64,000 nucleotides of DNA from the NCBI GenBank assembly GCA_020086605.1, contig JACBWW010000087.1, positions 822,629-886,628 on the forward strand, read 5' to 3'. This document shows, one piece after another, positions 1 through 11,864 of this stretch; positions within the stretch are counted from its first letter, which is position 1, and the number at the start of each line of letters is the position of its first letter. Source of the stretch: Lanius collurio. Taxonomy: Eukaryota > Chordata > Aves > Passeriformes > Laniidae. The translations under genes were made by a program, and so were the position numbers. The notes under the pieces were generated by a model. It made no database searches. It worked only from the letters and a program-made list of their open reading frames with translations, and was not told where the DNA came from.

Positions 1-99
1 CAGCTGTGCTAGCCATAAATCTGGGGAGGTCTCACTGGGCTGGTGCCAGTCTTTAGATGATCTGGCTTCTTGAAATAAGAAATGCTCTTCCTGGCATTC

Positions 100-327
100 C
101 TAGCTCCCTCCCATCACGGGCGGTGTTGGAAAGGGCAGGGGGGAGGACGCGTGCGCTGCGGCGGCGGCTCCAAGGCAGTGCCGGGAGCTGCGGCCGTGCG
201 GTGGCCGGGAGGGCTGGCAGGTGCAGAGCCCTGCACGGGGCTGGCTCAGGTGCTTGGGTGAGTCCTGAGAGTGCCATCCCAGAGCCTTCGCTGCGAGGAG
301 CCTCATCAGTGTGAGTGCTGCACCCAG
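100..327 (+). promoter_or_regulatory. CpG-rich cluster followed by a splice donor; possible first exon
   Basis: A local cluster of CpG and CGG words at about 115-225 is followed by a consensus-like donor (CAG then GTAAGG) with the exon boundary at 327/328. This is the usual layout of a CpG promoter with a short first exon. No convincing protein is encoded: a frame from an ATG at 82 stops at about 263, before the donor. It could be an untranslated first exon or chance. The left edge of the window hides any upstream context. Confidence 0.2.
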
Positions 328-333
328 GTAAGG

Positions 334-2215
334 GGACAAGGGACTGGCTCTTCCCAGAGCAGAGTGCCCTGCCAGGCAGGCACCGCCGTGGCACAGCTGG
401 GCACTACAGCTGGTGTGGCCTGTTTTGCCAGTGCACCTGACCAGTGTTGCACTGGGGAGGAGCTATGCTGGTGGTTGGTGTTTCTCCAAGAGGAGCCACG
501 TTGTGTATTTTTAATCCAGGCTTGGGATGAAGGACAATTCCTCAGGACCTTGCTGGCCTGGAGTGGGACAGTGTGTGAGTGTGGCTGGAGCCACTGGTGT
601 GCAGGGGCTGAGCATGGCAGCTGTCGTGGGGTAGCCAGGGCACAAGAGCCCGCCTCAAGCCATGAGGATGAATTCCCATTGCCTGGCACCCAGCCCTGCA
701 TGGTTTCCAGTCAGTGACTGATGGTGAGGGACAGTGTTTGAGATCCTGAATGAGAAGAGGAGCAGGATGGATCTGATGGATACATCCCAGGGAGCCCAGT
801 CCCAGTGTCACCCTGAGAGCCCAGTGTGTGTGTGCTGGCAGGGCTCTGTGGCAGGAAGGCTGCTGGAACTAGGAGCAGGGACCTTGTGGGACTGTGGTGG
901 TTTTGGCCTCTCCCTGCCATGCCACGACAGCAGCAGCTGCTGGTGGGGAGACCTGGAAAAGCCCAGTCTGGATCCACTGCTGTCCCCTTAAACTGTGTGA
1001 GTCTGCCGATGCCTCTGGTTGACCCCCAGGCCCTTTCCTCCCATCTTGGAACTCCTTGGATCTGCTTTGTGGTCTTTCTCTCTCCTCCTTGGTCCTCAGG
1101 TACTGTTCGCAGCCATATTTTGGTCACACAGGAGGTGGCTCCTGGAGGCCGCAGCGCTGGTCCCAGAGCTTCTGCCAACACAGATCCCACCTCAGGAACT
1201 TCATCCATCCATCCTTCTATGCTAGAAAGTGCTGGCATTTCTCCATGCAGCAACTTCCTCCTGGCAAAGCCCCAGCTGGATCACCGTGAGAGACACACTG
1301 AGGATCTCTGTGTTTCCCCCGTGTGCTCCCTGACTGGTGGCAGGGTCCCTGCTGTGGTAGGTGAAGCCTCCTGCCACCTCTCTTGGTCCCCATCCCCTGC
1401 AGGGACAGGCTGCTCGTGGGGATCCTGCGGATGCACCTCCTCCTGGCTGGGGATGGAGCTGGGAGCCTGCAGCAGCAGCTCACAAGGGGTGAGCCAGTGG
1501 GATGTACCCAGCTCTCAGCTCTGGCACATGGGACTGGCACCACTGCAGACTGCCCTCCCTGGGTGCTGTGGACGTGGCCAGGCTCTCCCTGCGGTGGGCT
1601 GGTGCCAGGAGGTGGCCAGTGTGGCTCTGGTGTCACACAGCAGAACCCAGCCCCACTTTCCAGGCAGCCTCTTCGTGCAGCAGCACCAGATGCTTTCCCT
1701 GCAGTTTGAGTTTTCCCATCTCATTCATTTTAGAGATTAATTAAAGTGTTTCCCCTCCCTCTCTCCCAACCAACCTCCCTCCCTCTCTTTTCCATGTTCC
1801 ATACAGCTGCACATGGATTTTAGGGTCATGCTTGTTTACATCAGTCATATTTACATTAATGGGTGTTTGTTTTAGGAAAAACAGCAGAAATCCCATAAGA
1901 ACAAATGTTCTTTGTGTCCCACAACTGGTCCTGCAGCCCCACTGGGGTGGGGACCCCTGGGCAGTCTGTCTTGCACCCCCCCAGCAGGTCTGCATGGAGA
2001 GCTCTGCTGTGGGCACCCAGCATCTTTTGGGTACCTCTGTGAGGTGACCTCTAGAGCTTACAAGGTGCTTGAGTGGGTTTTCCATGCACCCTTGGGTCCC
2101 ATGCCTGGCGGTAGCAGCCAGGTCAGCTGCCTGTGTTTGCCAGGGATAATCCCCCATCCTGGTGCGGGGATGCTGCTAAACCGCCTTTGATGGGGCAGGC
2201 AATGGGCTCGTTCTT
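334..2215. other. No recognisable gene; GC-rich non-coding
   Basis: A 304-codon open frame covers 826-1740, but its composition (Cys, Trp, Ser and Pro rich, no domain) matches the background. The sequence becomes pyrimidine- and A/T-rich at about 1730-1890. I see no repeats or RNA genes. Confidence 0.5.
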
Positions 2216-2219
2216 TCAT

Positions 2220-2690
2220 CAGGAGGCTGGATGAGGGAGAGCGTTAAGAAGAAGAAAGAGAAAGGGGAGGAGGAACGATAATTATTTTTTCCAATGGCTC
2301 TGAGCTGCTGGATGCCTTTAAAGTTCCCTTTGTGTTCCTGTGGTCAGGCTGGGCAGAGCTGGCCCGGAGCTGTGTGGCGCGGCCGCCTTTGTCGGTGGGG
2401 CCACGGTCTCGGTTATTAACCAGGATACGGAGACCCAGAAGCTCAGATCTTCTGTGTGGCTGGTGGGAGGAATGTGCAGGGCTGCCTTATCACGCTCATT
2501 TAACTGGTTAATACATCTTCAGAGCAAATAATGCGGGCTGGGGGTGAACTGCTTAACCAACCTCATTACTATTGTGCATTTAGCAGCTTGGAGAAAGATA
2601 ATACCTTTCAGGTTTGACCCAATTTTAGTTTTTGTTGTCATAACCATGGAAAATCGACCTTCAGAGACCCTCAGCAGTGAGCCTGAATAG
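2220..2690. promoter_or_regulatory. Putative conserved non-coding element (GATA and homeodomain motifs)
   Basis: A drop in GC relative to both flanks coincides with dense transcription-factor words. There is a near-palindromic GGTTATTAACC at 2411-2421 (HNF1-like), a GATA site on the minus strand (CCTTATCAC, about 2485-2493), AGATAA at 2596-2601, SOX-like CCTTTGT words, and repeated GGTTAA/TTAACC. No frame of interest is present. This is the texture of a vertebrate enhancer, but conservation itself was not tested. Confidence 0.35.
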
Positions 2691-2699
2691 GAAGTGATT

Positions 2700-3985
2700 T
2701 ACAGCAAAAGTGCTGTGTGGAATGCTTAATGCACTTGTGCAGGAAAACAGACTGCGACCAGCTCCTGGTATCCCTTCGCCACAGCGAGGGCTGCCCCAGC
2801 TCCTGGCACCCCTGTCCCTGCTGCAGGCGCTGCTGGCACTGCCCTGGCTGTGGGCACACCCTCCGTGTGGGATGAGGGCTGTGCTGGCACAGCTGTCCTG
2901 GGGCTGTGCTCACCTGCACAGCGCTGTTTCCCTCACTGCACTGCCGGGTGCTCCTTGGGTCAGCCAGACTGGGGCTGGCCTGGGCACCTGCTTCCCTGGG
3001 CACCCGCTTCCCTGGGCACCCCTGCGGCCAGGGCTGGAGCTGCTCACTGTGGTGGTGAGGGGCCCCATGGTCAGTATGCACCCTATGGTCAGTATAGGAC
3101 CCTGTGGTCAGTGTACACCCCCTGGTCAGTATAGGACCCCATGGTCAGTGCGCACTCCACAATCCCCCTGCACCCTGAGCACCTCTTGGCCTGGGTGTGC
3201 TCAGCTTGCCCAAGCATGCCAGGGCCCAGCCATGCAATGCTGATCTTGGCCTTGGCCAGTCTCTCCCACCACTGCCAGCCTGTGGCTTTTTGGCTGGTGC
3301 CCTTCGTCACCCAGTTTGTGCTGTGGGAGCGGTGACAGCCCTGACGCCACAGTGACAGCCCTGACGCTGCGCCGGCAGCGTTCCCACGGGTGAGATGTCA
3401 CCCGCACCCGGCGGGGGTGGTTCCCATCCCTTTGGTTTTGTCTGTGGCAGGCAGAGACTTTCCCAGCTCCAGCAGTGGGGGTGCGTGGGACCTTCCTCTG
3501 GCTCATATGGGGAGGAGGGTGGCAGGGAGGTGACAAGCCTTCCTCCCCTTTCCCTGAGGCAGCTGCAAGTGTGGCTCTGCCACCCAAGCCTGTCTCTGTG
3601 CTGCTGCTGCTGCTGTGGCATGTGGGTGGTCCCTGTGGCACGGGATGCAGCTGACAGCAGCGCCTGGGGCTGGGGGAGTGCTGGGAGCGGGTGATGCCCA
3701 CGGGGAGTGGGTGATGCCTGTGGGCTGCAGGTGATGCCTGTGGGTTCAGGCTCCCCCAGCACATCCCTGGGGCCCGAGGAGCGCTGGGAGCAGATGGTGC
3801 CCACATCAGGCAAGCTTCCCCAGCTCAGCCCCAGCACCATGGAGCTTAGCTTACTCCCATGGGAGCTGTGGGCAGGAGCAGGGTCCTGCCATCCAGGGGG
3901 GCAGTGGGGCTGCAGCAGTGGGGGCATGCTCTCCTCCCTCCCCAGGGCTGCGTCAGGGTTGGGGCACGATGAGGGCAGGCAGTGC
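2700..3985. other. No gene seen; GC-rich with a short tandem array
   Basis: The stretch holds the array at 3066-3160, a smaller duplication at about 2985-3020 and short GGTGATGCC repeats near 3690-3745. Open frames here are background. Confidence 0.5.
3066..3160. repeat. Tandem repeat, five copies of an 18-19 bp unit
   Basis: The word GGTCAGT recurs at about 3069, 3087, 3106, 3124 and 3143. The spacers alternate between an 'ACACCC' and an 'ATAGGACCC' type, so the higher-order period is about 37 bp. It is a short degenerate minisatellite. Confidence 0.8.
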
Positions 3986-3989
3986 TAGG

Positions 3990-4230
3990 TCACTGTAATT
4001 CTGCTGTTTAGCAGCTGAAGGAGAAGCTGCTCCCTCAGCGCAAGAGTTGAAACTCTTTAGCCTTCTTCTGTGTCACCTCCATGGCCATGGATACCTCCGG
4101 GTGTGACGTAAGTGAGACCCGGGGAAAAAAACATCTTCTGTTTAGCATCAAAATCCTATTACCGAGCGCCGTGTTCTGCTGCACAGATATCAGCTGTGGC
4201 GCAGATAGGTGGGAAATAGCTCCTGGTCGG
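3990..4230. promoter_or_regulatory. Putative regulatory element with a CRE (TGACGTAA)
   Basis: This is a more AT-balanced island with a cAMP-response/ATF-type site TGACGTAA at 4104-4111. The same bases form a donor-like GTAAGT, preceded by a short in-frame ATG run from 4081 (nine codons, phase 0). A regulatory site is the simpler reading; a weak alternative first exon is possible. Confidence 0.3.
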
Positions 4231-4239
4231 GCTAGAGCA

Positions 4240-6780
4240 GGAGCTGTATCTTGGGCTGCACAGGTGCCGAGTGCTGCTTCAGAGAGTTTGCTGCTGAAAG
4301 AAAATTCCTCTCCCCACTCCTCTGCAATCCAGGGAGAAGCACTGCAGGCACCTGCCTCTCGAGCTCCTGCTGCCCCCCAGCCCTGCCCTGCTGAGGGGCG
4401 TTTCTGTGACACCCCACTGCCATCGTGGGACCTGACAGAAGGCACAGGGCTGAGACCAGCCCCGGTGTCCTTCTGGGAGCACCGAGGCAGCAGCAGAGGC
4501 TCAGCCTCCTGAAAATGAGCCAGTACAGCCCTGGTTGTGACCTCCTGCAGCAGCCGCCAGGCTGGCCCAGGGATTGCGGATGCTGTGGGCAGCTGCATCA
4601 TCTTTCCATCACCTCCCTGAGGTGCTGCTGGCTTTGATAAAACCTCTCAGCCTTCCAGGGGTTGGCTTGTTGATCTAATCGCTGTGGTTTAGTGTGCAGA
4701 AAAAGCCCGGTGGCTCCTGGGGGAGATGCCCCGTAGGGATCTGCAATCCAGTTTCCCATCTCTCCTGGGGATGGAACAATTTCCCAGTGGCAGGGTGCTG
4801 CAGGGATGCTGCCGATGGTGAGGAGTGCTGCTGCTGCTGAGGGATGCTGCTGGGCCCCCAACACCAGTGGGGAACATGCCAACCCCCATCCTGCACTCAC
4901 ATGGGTTTGTTTTTGAAAATAGAAGGTGCTGAAAAAAATCCTGCTGTGTTCAGTTTATTTCAGCGGAGAAATTTGGTTTTTCCAGTGTTTGTCTTATCCT
5001 GCACTTGCTGCACATGACTGGAGGGGTTTGGTCTGGGGCAAACCCCACAGTGTGAGTCCCCACTGAGCCCCCAGCTCCACACACAAACTGGGGGGGGGGG
5101 GGGGGAGAGGGACTGGTGGCAGAGCCTGCGGAAGGGGACAGCCGGGGGGGGTTAGGGCTGTGACAGACCAGCATTAAAGAGGCTGGAATGGAAGGGCTGG
5201 GGAGCGACACTGCTGAGCTCTAGCTGTGCCTGCTGATCAGGAGCAGAGCCTAATGAGCAGGACTAATGAAGCAGGAGGGGAATTCCAGCAAGACTGGAGT
5301 GTGCCTGCGTTGTTCACTGTATCTCTGTCCCCAAACCTGTGGTCTGTCCTCAAATCAGTGACGGGGAGGGACCCTGCAGTGTACGGCTCTGTCCCCGTCC
5401 CTGTCCCCATGTCACACGTGGCCTGTGCCTGTCTCCCGATTGGTTGTTGGGGGCTCCCCGGGCTCGGAAAGAAGGGGGGAGTCTCGTGATTGTGAGGTCA
5501 GTCGGCCATGGGACTTCGGGCATGATGGGGCTGGAGGGAAATAAACATCCATCCACATCCAGAAAATATCGCTTCATATTTCCTTCCTACTCGTCTTGCC
5601 GAAATGCTCTTGTTGCAAGTTATCCTCACTGCAACAGGGGCCCATCGCAGGGATGGCACCCACTCCCAGCAGCATGCTTGGTGTGCTGGGTGGCTGCAGC
5701 CTGCTCCTGGGACCAGCATCCAAGCGCCTCTGTAGGCTGCCTGTTGGATTTTTAGTGGCTCTGCACTGCTGGGAAGCCCATTCCTGTCAAGGTACTGCAC
5801 TGCTGGGGTTATGGGAATGTGCTGGGATGTCCTGGCCAGCAACCTGCCCCAGGGATTGCTGCAGAGCCAGCCTGGGGGCCCGGCTCCCTTCCTGCCTCCC
5901 TCTTGGCCATGGCTGCTCAGCGTCAGGAGGGGGATTCGCAGCCACACCACGGCGGGCAGGTGTTGTCTTCCTCTTTCCTTGGTTTTTAATGAGCCAACCT
6001 TGGAGGACCTTGAGCGCCACAACTGCAGCTCTGCTGTGACTTATCTCCCGGCTTCTGCCCCTGTTCCGCCAAGGGGATAAATCTTGGCTCCCGGTGTGGA
6101 GCCGGTGCTCTGAGCCCATCCCATCGCACGGTGCAGGCGTCGTAACTCACAGCAGGTGGGGGGGCTGCCTGGCCGAGATGCCGGGGGGATGTCGCTGCTC
6201 TGTGCTGTGATGGATGGGCTGCCCAGGGGAACAGGGAAAAAGTCCCATTACATTGGGGGACGAGCTGTTAAATTATCTCCTGTTCAACCTGGGTTGGGGA
6301 AAAGCTAACGTGGAGCTGCCGGTGGCCTCCAGAGAGTCTTCGGGGGAACAGGTGGGTTGGGGACTTTTTTCCCTTTAGGAAGAAGTCTTTGCCTTTCCTT
6401 GTCGCCATCCCATGCATTCGCCTGAGGCCGGCTCTGGTGCTCTCAGGGAAGCAGCCTCAGCATTTTCTGTGTCAGTGCAGAGACTGGGACGTGTCCCACT
6501 GGGGACTGGGGACCTGCCATGTGCCCCATGCAGCCGAACCTTGCTCCCGGGCCGAACACGCTTCCCTCTCTTTAGGGGCTTCACCACTGGGCAGGGTCCT
6601 GCCTCTGCACATGTCAGGGGCTGCTCCAGAGCTGCTCCCCAGCCATGAGATAATTGTGCTGTGAAAGGAGTGGGCCAAGGGCGTGTGAGCCCCCGGAGCT
6701 GTGGCGTTCTGAGGCGCCGAGCTCTGCCACATCCTCCTCCGTTATTAGCGGCGGTGCCTACACAGGGACGGGACTGGAGC
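4240..6780. other. No recognisable gene
   Basis: GC-rich sequence with a 16-base G run at 5090-5105 and A/T-richer patches at about 4905-5000, 5550-5620 and 6220-6310. Nothing codes for a known protein. Confidence 0.5.
5090..5105 (+). repeat. Poly-G run (16 G)
   Basis: Sixteen consecutive G, followed by a second GGGGGG run at about 5144-5150. It can form a G-quadruplex and is prone to sequencing error. Confidence 0.9.
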
Positions 6781-6799
6781 CTCTCCCTCTCTCTTTCAG

Positions 6800-6914
6800 G
6801 CTGAGAAACTGCTGCTGTGAGACCCCGGCGGCTCTTCCTGACGGCTTGGAGGGGTGAACACGAGTGTGAGCTCCACCTGCCACCACACCTGAGGCACCTG
6901 CTCTTGGTCTTCAG
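6800..6914 (+). ncRNA. Candidate non-coding exon bounded by strong splice sites
   Basis: The acceptor is preceded by a near-perfect pyrimidine tract (about 6779-6797) and CAG. The donor reads CAG then GTACGT at 6915. The 115-nt segment has a stop codon in all three forward frames, so if it is spliced it is untranslated or belongs to a lncRNA. It lies on the same strand as the first exons at 53 and 60 kb and could be a distal 5'-UTR exon. The call rests on splice-site quality alone. Confidence 0.3.
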
Positions 6915-6919
6915 GTACG

Positions 6920-9140
6920 TTGTTCCCACCCAGCAGTCCAGGTAGGGGAGGGCATGGAGGTATTTTTTGGTTGAGGATGAAGATGCTGCTTCCTATGGCT
7001 GTGCCTGGGGCAGCAGCTCACAGTCAGCCCACCGGGGACTTTGCACCAGCACTGGGTACAGATCCTGTGTGTACAGACTCTTGTGTGATGACCTGGCAAA
7101 GGGGAACATTGCTGGGAGAAGCCCTGTCTGCTCTAATCCTCGTGGGATATGGCATGGGGGGGTCTGGTCCTGCCCATTGACTGGTCCCAGTCCTGCTCAC
7201 TGCAGGAGTGTGGAGGTCCTGGAGCATGAGGGACCTCTGTGTGCCCCTGCGTGGGAAGGGGAGTGTGTGCCCATGATGCACGCACAGCCCTGCACGTCGC
7301 TCCTGGCACCGACCGTGCTGCAAACTCCCCTCAGGGCTGTGTGCGGCTCTGTGGTCTGGGCTGAACCTGTCCCCGTCAGTTCACGTTACACAGACTGGAA
7401 CTCCCCTCATGCTGGCACCAGTCTGCACTGGGAGCTCGCACCAGCTTGAGGAGGAGTTAAAATTTAAAACTCTCGAAGGCAGTGGGACTCTCTACTCCAG
7501 ACGAGGCATTTTCCCTGTTTGTTCCCAGCACTGCAAGCACCCACAGGCTCAGCAGGTGCTCAGAGAGTCATGGCCACGCTGTGGCAGCCACGGTGACCAG
7601 GGACTGGGCTCTGCTTGGGGCTGTTCTGCCACAGAATTTGTCTTCCAGTGCCCTCTCCACCAACTGCTGTGCCAGGGAGACTGCCCAGAGTTGGGACCAC
7701 TCTCCTCCCACTGGCGTAAGCTGAGGGGAGTGCCTGGCAAGGAGGACTGCCCATGGGGCCATGAAGGGCTTCCAATGTGGGGGCTGTGCGTACCCCCTTT
7801 GCAGTGCTGCTCGTGGCACATTGGCTCCTCCGCTCTGCCCTAGTCCCAGGTGCCTGCTTGGGAATCACAAAATGGGAGCGAGAGTTTGAGGCTTCTCGTC
7901 CCATGCTGGGGTACAGGTCGTCCAGAATGTGGGATTAGAGCAGTGTGCAGATGGATTCCCCAGCTGCATTAATCAGTTCAGAGGCAGCAAAGGCAGCTGA
8001 GCTCTGTGCATCACCTTGAAGCTCTTTTTTTTGTCTTTAGAAAACTTTGGGTGGATGTTATTGCTCATGAAAGCAAGGGGCTGATCATGCTGGGAAGGAG
8101 CAGGCGTAGTGTGGGCTGGCACTATTATGCAAGCTTCCCACATGCCGCTCTGCCAGTGCACTCCGTTCCAGAACAACAGCACGCGTCCGCGTGCCAGCCC
8201 CGAGCCCACCCCCGGGTCTGCCGGAGCACCGTGGTCCCACTCTGCCCACGTCGCCCTCGCCATGGGCCTGCCTGTGCAATGCTCCTGCCTCCTGCTGCCC
8301 GCTCTGCCCAGAGCCAGCGGCCCCACAGTTGGGCAGTTTTGGGGTGAAGGGGTGCCCGCTTCTCCCAGCCCCGCAGCGCTGTGGAACCAGCTACCGTGAG
8401 CGTCCTGGACAAAGAGGGAGCACTGGGAGTTTCTCCCAGGACCTTGCACTGCACTGGGACATGTCTGGTTCCTGGGGCTGGCACTGTGCTGCTTTTCAGG
8501 GGATGGCAGACAGGTAGTCACCCCAGCCATAATGTGCATCGTGCCCCTGCATCGGGAGGGCTGTGCCCATCCTGGGGGATGCACCTTGTCTGCGAGGCCG
8601 GTGCAGCCATTGCTGCCAGCACCTGCTATGGGCACTGGGGCAGAAGTGGGCTCACTCGAGCTCAGGCCACCAAAGCTCTTCCCCATCCAGCTTTTCTCCC
8701 TGCTGCTTTCCTCCTGCTCCCCTGGAGCCTGGCTGGGCCCTGCGTGTGTCTGGGACTGCCGGCCATGGAACGTGGGGGTGCTGGTGCCGAGCTTGGGGCT
8801 CACTGGGCTGGTGGGGAGCAGCCTGGAGCAGGGAGGAGCGTGCCAATGCAGAGCCCCTGCAGCGACTCTCCCCATCATCCCCGAGCCCGCCAGAGCCCCC
8901 CGAGGGAGGAGAGTGCTCCTTCAAGGAAGACTTGGAGATGAGCAATGGAAAACATCTGACAGGGGAGCCCTTGAGGCGCTTTTGTTCCAGCGAGTGGGAG
9001 TGTGAGATCCGCTCAGACATGAAAGGCTGCGCAGCTCCGTCCCCAAAGTCACGGCGAAGAGGAGGATGGGGGGTGTGTGGCTGCACCGGGAGGTCATCCC
9101 GGGAACGACTGGCACCGGGATCCCCGCTCCCTCCCCTCCC
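6920..9140. other. No recognisable gene
   Basis: GC-rich filler. A strong acceptor-like pyrimidine tract ends at 8040, but no usable donor or recognisable peptide follows it. The minus-strand 301-codon frame (7973-8878) has background composition. Confidence 0.5.
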
Positions 9141-9144
9141 TTCC

Positions 9145-9295
9145 CTTCCAGCAACTAAATTAGGTCACACTTGAAAGTCAGTTTCTTGGCTGTGGATTTA
9201 ATTTAGCTTTTCCAGGCTAGTTATCATATAATAAATTCCAGGAGATTTATAGAAAACATGCCCAGGGAGGCTTAGCCAGTGTGTAACAAGATTTG
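9145..9295. promoter_or_regulatory. Putative conserved non-coding element (AT-rich island)
   Basis: An abrupt AT-rich block between GC-rich flanks, with TTAATTTAG, TTATCATATAATAAAT and AGATTTATAG-type words (homeodomain/POU-like). No coding frame. Confidence 0.3.
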
Positions 9296-9954
9296 TGCCT
9301 CTTTCCCTCTGTTGAGCAGCTCTGGCGAGCGCAGTGCTGCCGGCAGCTGTGCAGGCAGGGCTGGCAGCCCCGTGGGAGCTCCCAGGAAGACAGGACAGCC
9401 CTAGAAGGAGGGGGGGGAGAGCATCACCCCACAGCTCTCTGGGGCACAGGAGGGTCCCAAATGCAGCTGTCCTCTGCCCTGGCTCCCCAACAGCCATAAA
9501 TCACCTGGAGCAGGTGCATTCCTGCGGCCGTTCATCACTGGTCTACTTGCCTTGGCTCAACGTGGGCAATGCCAAGCACAAGCCCATCCCAGTGGTGCCG
9601 GTACGTGCCCAGAGGCAGCGTGGTGCTAAGCAGTCGCAGGGGAGCAATTGGGGTCACCTGGTGCCTTTCTGCTCAAGGAGTGATGGTGTGTGGCATGTCC
9701 CTGCTGAGGGGATACCTTGTGCCCTCCCTGCCCTGGCTCCTGGGGCACAGGGACCGTTAGACAGAGCTAAAATCGGCATCTCTTGGGTCTCCCCACTGCT
9801 GGGGCGGGTTTTCCCCCACACTGGAAAAGGCTGAGCAGGGAAAGGTGCTGGAGTCCGGAGGGATTTATGGCAGTGGCAGCACATGGCAGCGCTGTGCTGG
9901 GAGGCGGCGGCTCGGCACGGAGGGCACTGCCAGCGCTCCTGCTCCGCTCCCTGC

Positions 9955-10045
9955 TAACGTCGCCCAATTAGTGTCTTATTAGTCACTCCGTGTGTTAAGG
10001 CATTAGAAACAATTAAGGGTGAGAAGAGTTTCCAGATGTAGCGGC
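9955..10045. promoter_or_regulatory. Putative element with clustered homeodomain cores
   Basis: CAATTAG, CTTATTAG, GCATTAG and ACAATTAAG occur within about 60 bases, a local cluster of TAAT/ATTA cores in an otherwise GC-rich region. Confidence 0.3.
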
Positions 10046-10049
10046 AAGC

Positions 10050-11860
10050 GCTGGAGCTGGGAGCTGGCAGCTCCGCTGGCTGCTCCCATATGGAAGGGAT
10101 CTTGCACACAGTGGGACTCGCTGCGGGGCCATAGGGCCAGCGTGGAGCAGAGTCCCGGGGCCATTGGGATGCAGGGGACCCCTGCGGGGCAGCCCTGGGG
10201 GCAGTGCCCACCTCTGCTGTCAGCAGTGCAGCTGGGGGCACGCAGAGGTGGGACGAAGCCACAGCGGGGGTTGGTGGATGTGGGAAGTAGCTGCTGGGAT
10301 GCCCGTGGATGAGGGGCACAGCTGGGCATGCTTCCTGGGACTGGATTTGCAAATGAGCTCAAATCAAATATTTATTTACTGCTGGAGCTGGGTGTGAGTC
10401 AGCCCCTCCGTGCACCCAGCCGGTGCTGGCAGCCCCGCTCTGTCCTGGCGAGAAACTGGGGCTGGGGAAGCGCCTGGCTGTGAGCAGCAACACAGGAGCA
10501 TCTGGGACATGGCATGTGGAGGACAACTGCCTCGACAGAGATAGCGCCGTGTTGTGACACTTTTAGGTGCGGGAGAAGTAGCACAAGCAGAGACGAATGT
10601 GACTTCAGAGCCCGAATGCAAGTGACTTCAGCTCCCCAGAAATAGTCCCTGGGCGGTGCAGGGGGAGGGGACCTGGAGCTGCGGTTCCTGGGGGTGTCGT
10701 GGTGCTCCTGTGACTTGTTCCCCTCACCAAGGTAGGCTACACTCACCATTGCCCCACCCCATGGTACTGGAGAGGCCACCAGCCAAGGGTCAGGCCACCA
10801 GCCAAGGGTCACAGAGGTGGCGGTGGCTCTGGCCAGCACAAGGTAATCTCTCTCCAGCACCAAACATCTCACCCTGTGACAAGCAGTCTGGGAGGGTTCC
10901 CTATCAACACTTGGAGCCCTTCCTTGGGTGCCCTCGTGGTGTGGAGAGTGTGGGGGGCATCAGTGGACACTGATGCTGTGATCCCCCCTCTCTGATCCAA
11001 GGCTGAATGAGCACTGTGAGATGCTGATGTGCAGCAGGGCGGCAGAGAGGGGCACAGTGGCCTTCAGTGCGTTGAAATAATTTCTCTGCTGCTCTCCCCA
11101 GGGCAAGGAGCAGTGCGTGGACAGATGGTGTTTTCGAGTGACCTTGTAGCTCTGAGCAGTTCCCTTGGCTGCTGAGTAACGATGGGAGCTGTGGGAAGCG
11201 GCAGCGGTGCTGCAACCTGCTCACGCAGGTGGGAGCCTGTCCGGGAGCCAGGGCTGGGAGGGATGTGGGGTGAACCAGGGGATGGAGCCAGAGCCTGGCA
11301 GCCCTAACCTGATGGCTGCAGGGAAATTCAGTGTGGACTGTGATCCCCGGCTCCCCTTGGCTGTGGGAGGAGCGTGGTGCACCCGGTGAGGCTGTTCTGA
11401 GGCTCCGAGCAGCTCCTCCAGCCTGTGTCCCTGGCTCCTCACCTCGACAGCGAGATCACTCCTGCGTGCTCCTTGTGCTCTTCCTCGGGAAGCGCATGAG
11501 TTTTCCCCAGGAGCTGAGGCAGCAGTGCCCGCAGCTGGCACGGTGGGGCCGCTGCCGTCCTGTGTGGGAACACGCTGGGGAGTCCACGTTGTGCCCAGAA
11601 GGGCAGCAGGTAGAAAGGCTTTTGCCATGTGAAGTTTCTTTCAGAGCTGTGACCCCGGGCTGTGGTCCTGAGGGGACAGATCCAAGGGAGGGGAAAACTG
11701 CACTGCAAGGTGCAGCTTTGCTGTCGAAGAGTCACCCTGGGCAGGCTCAGCTCCTCTGGCACCCTTGCAGCCTCCCACGAACTCCGTGCGGGCTGCAGCA
11801 CTGAGAGGTGTCCTAAATTGGGGAAGGAACAAGGAGCTCTTGGCACTCGCCTGGAGCATC
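10050..11860. other. No recognisable gene
   Basis: GC-rich. It contains a direct duplication of an 18-base word at about 10776-10811 (GCCACCAGCCAAGGGTCA twice). A short A/T-rich patch lies at about 10345-10385. No exon is evident. Confidence 0.5.
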
Positions 11861-11864
11861 ATTT

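Noticed and set aside
826..1740. Longest forward open frame (304 codons)
   Set aside because: Cys/Trp/Ser/Pro-rich composition matches the background, there is no domain or splice context, and it begins in unremarkable sequence. GC-rich DNA yields such frames by chance.
4081..4107. Nine-codon ATG frame ending at a GTAAGT (MAMDTSGCD)
   Set aside because: The exon end (GAC) is poor for a donor and the GTAAGT is part of a CRE-like TGACGTAA; no CpG-rich leader precedes it.
8041..8110. Segment after a strong pyrimidine tract ending TCTTTAG
   Set aside because: No donor within a reasonable exon length and no recognisable peptide.
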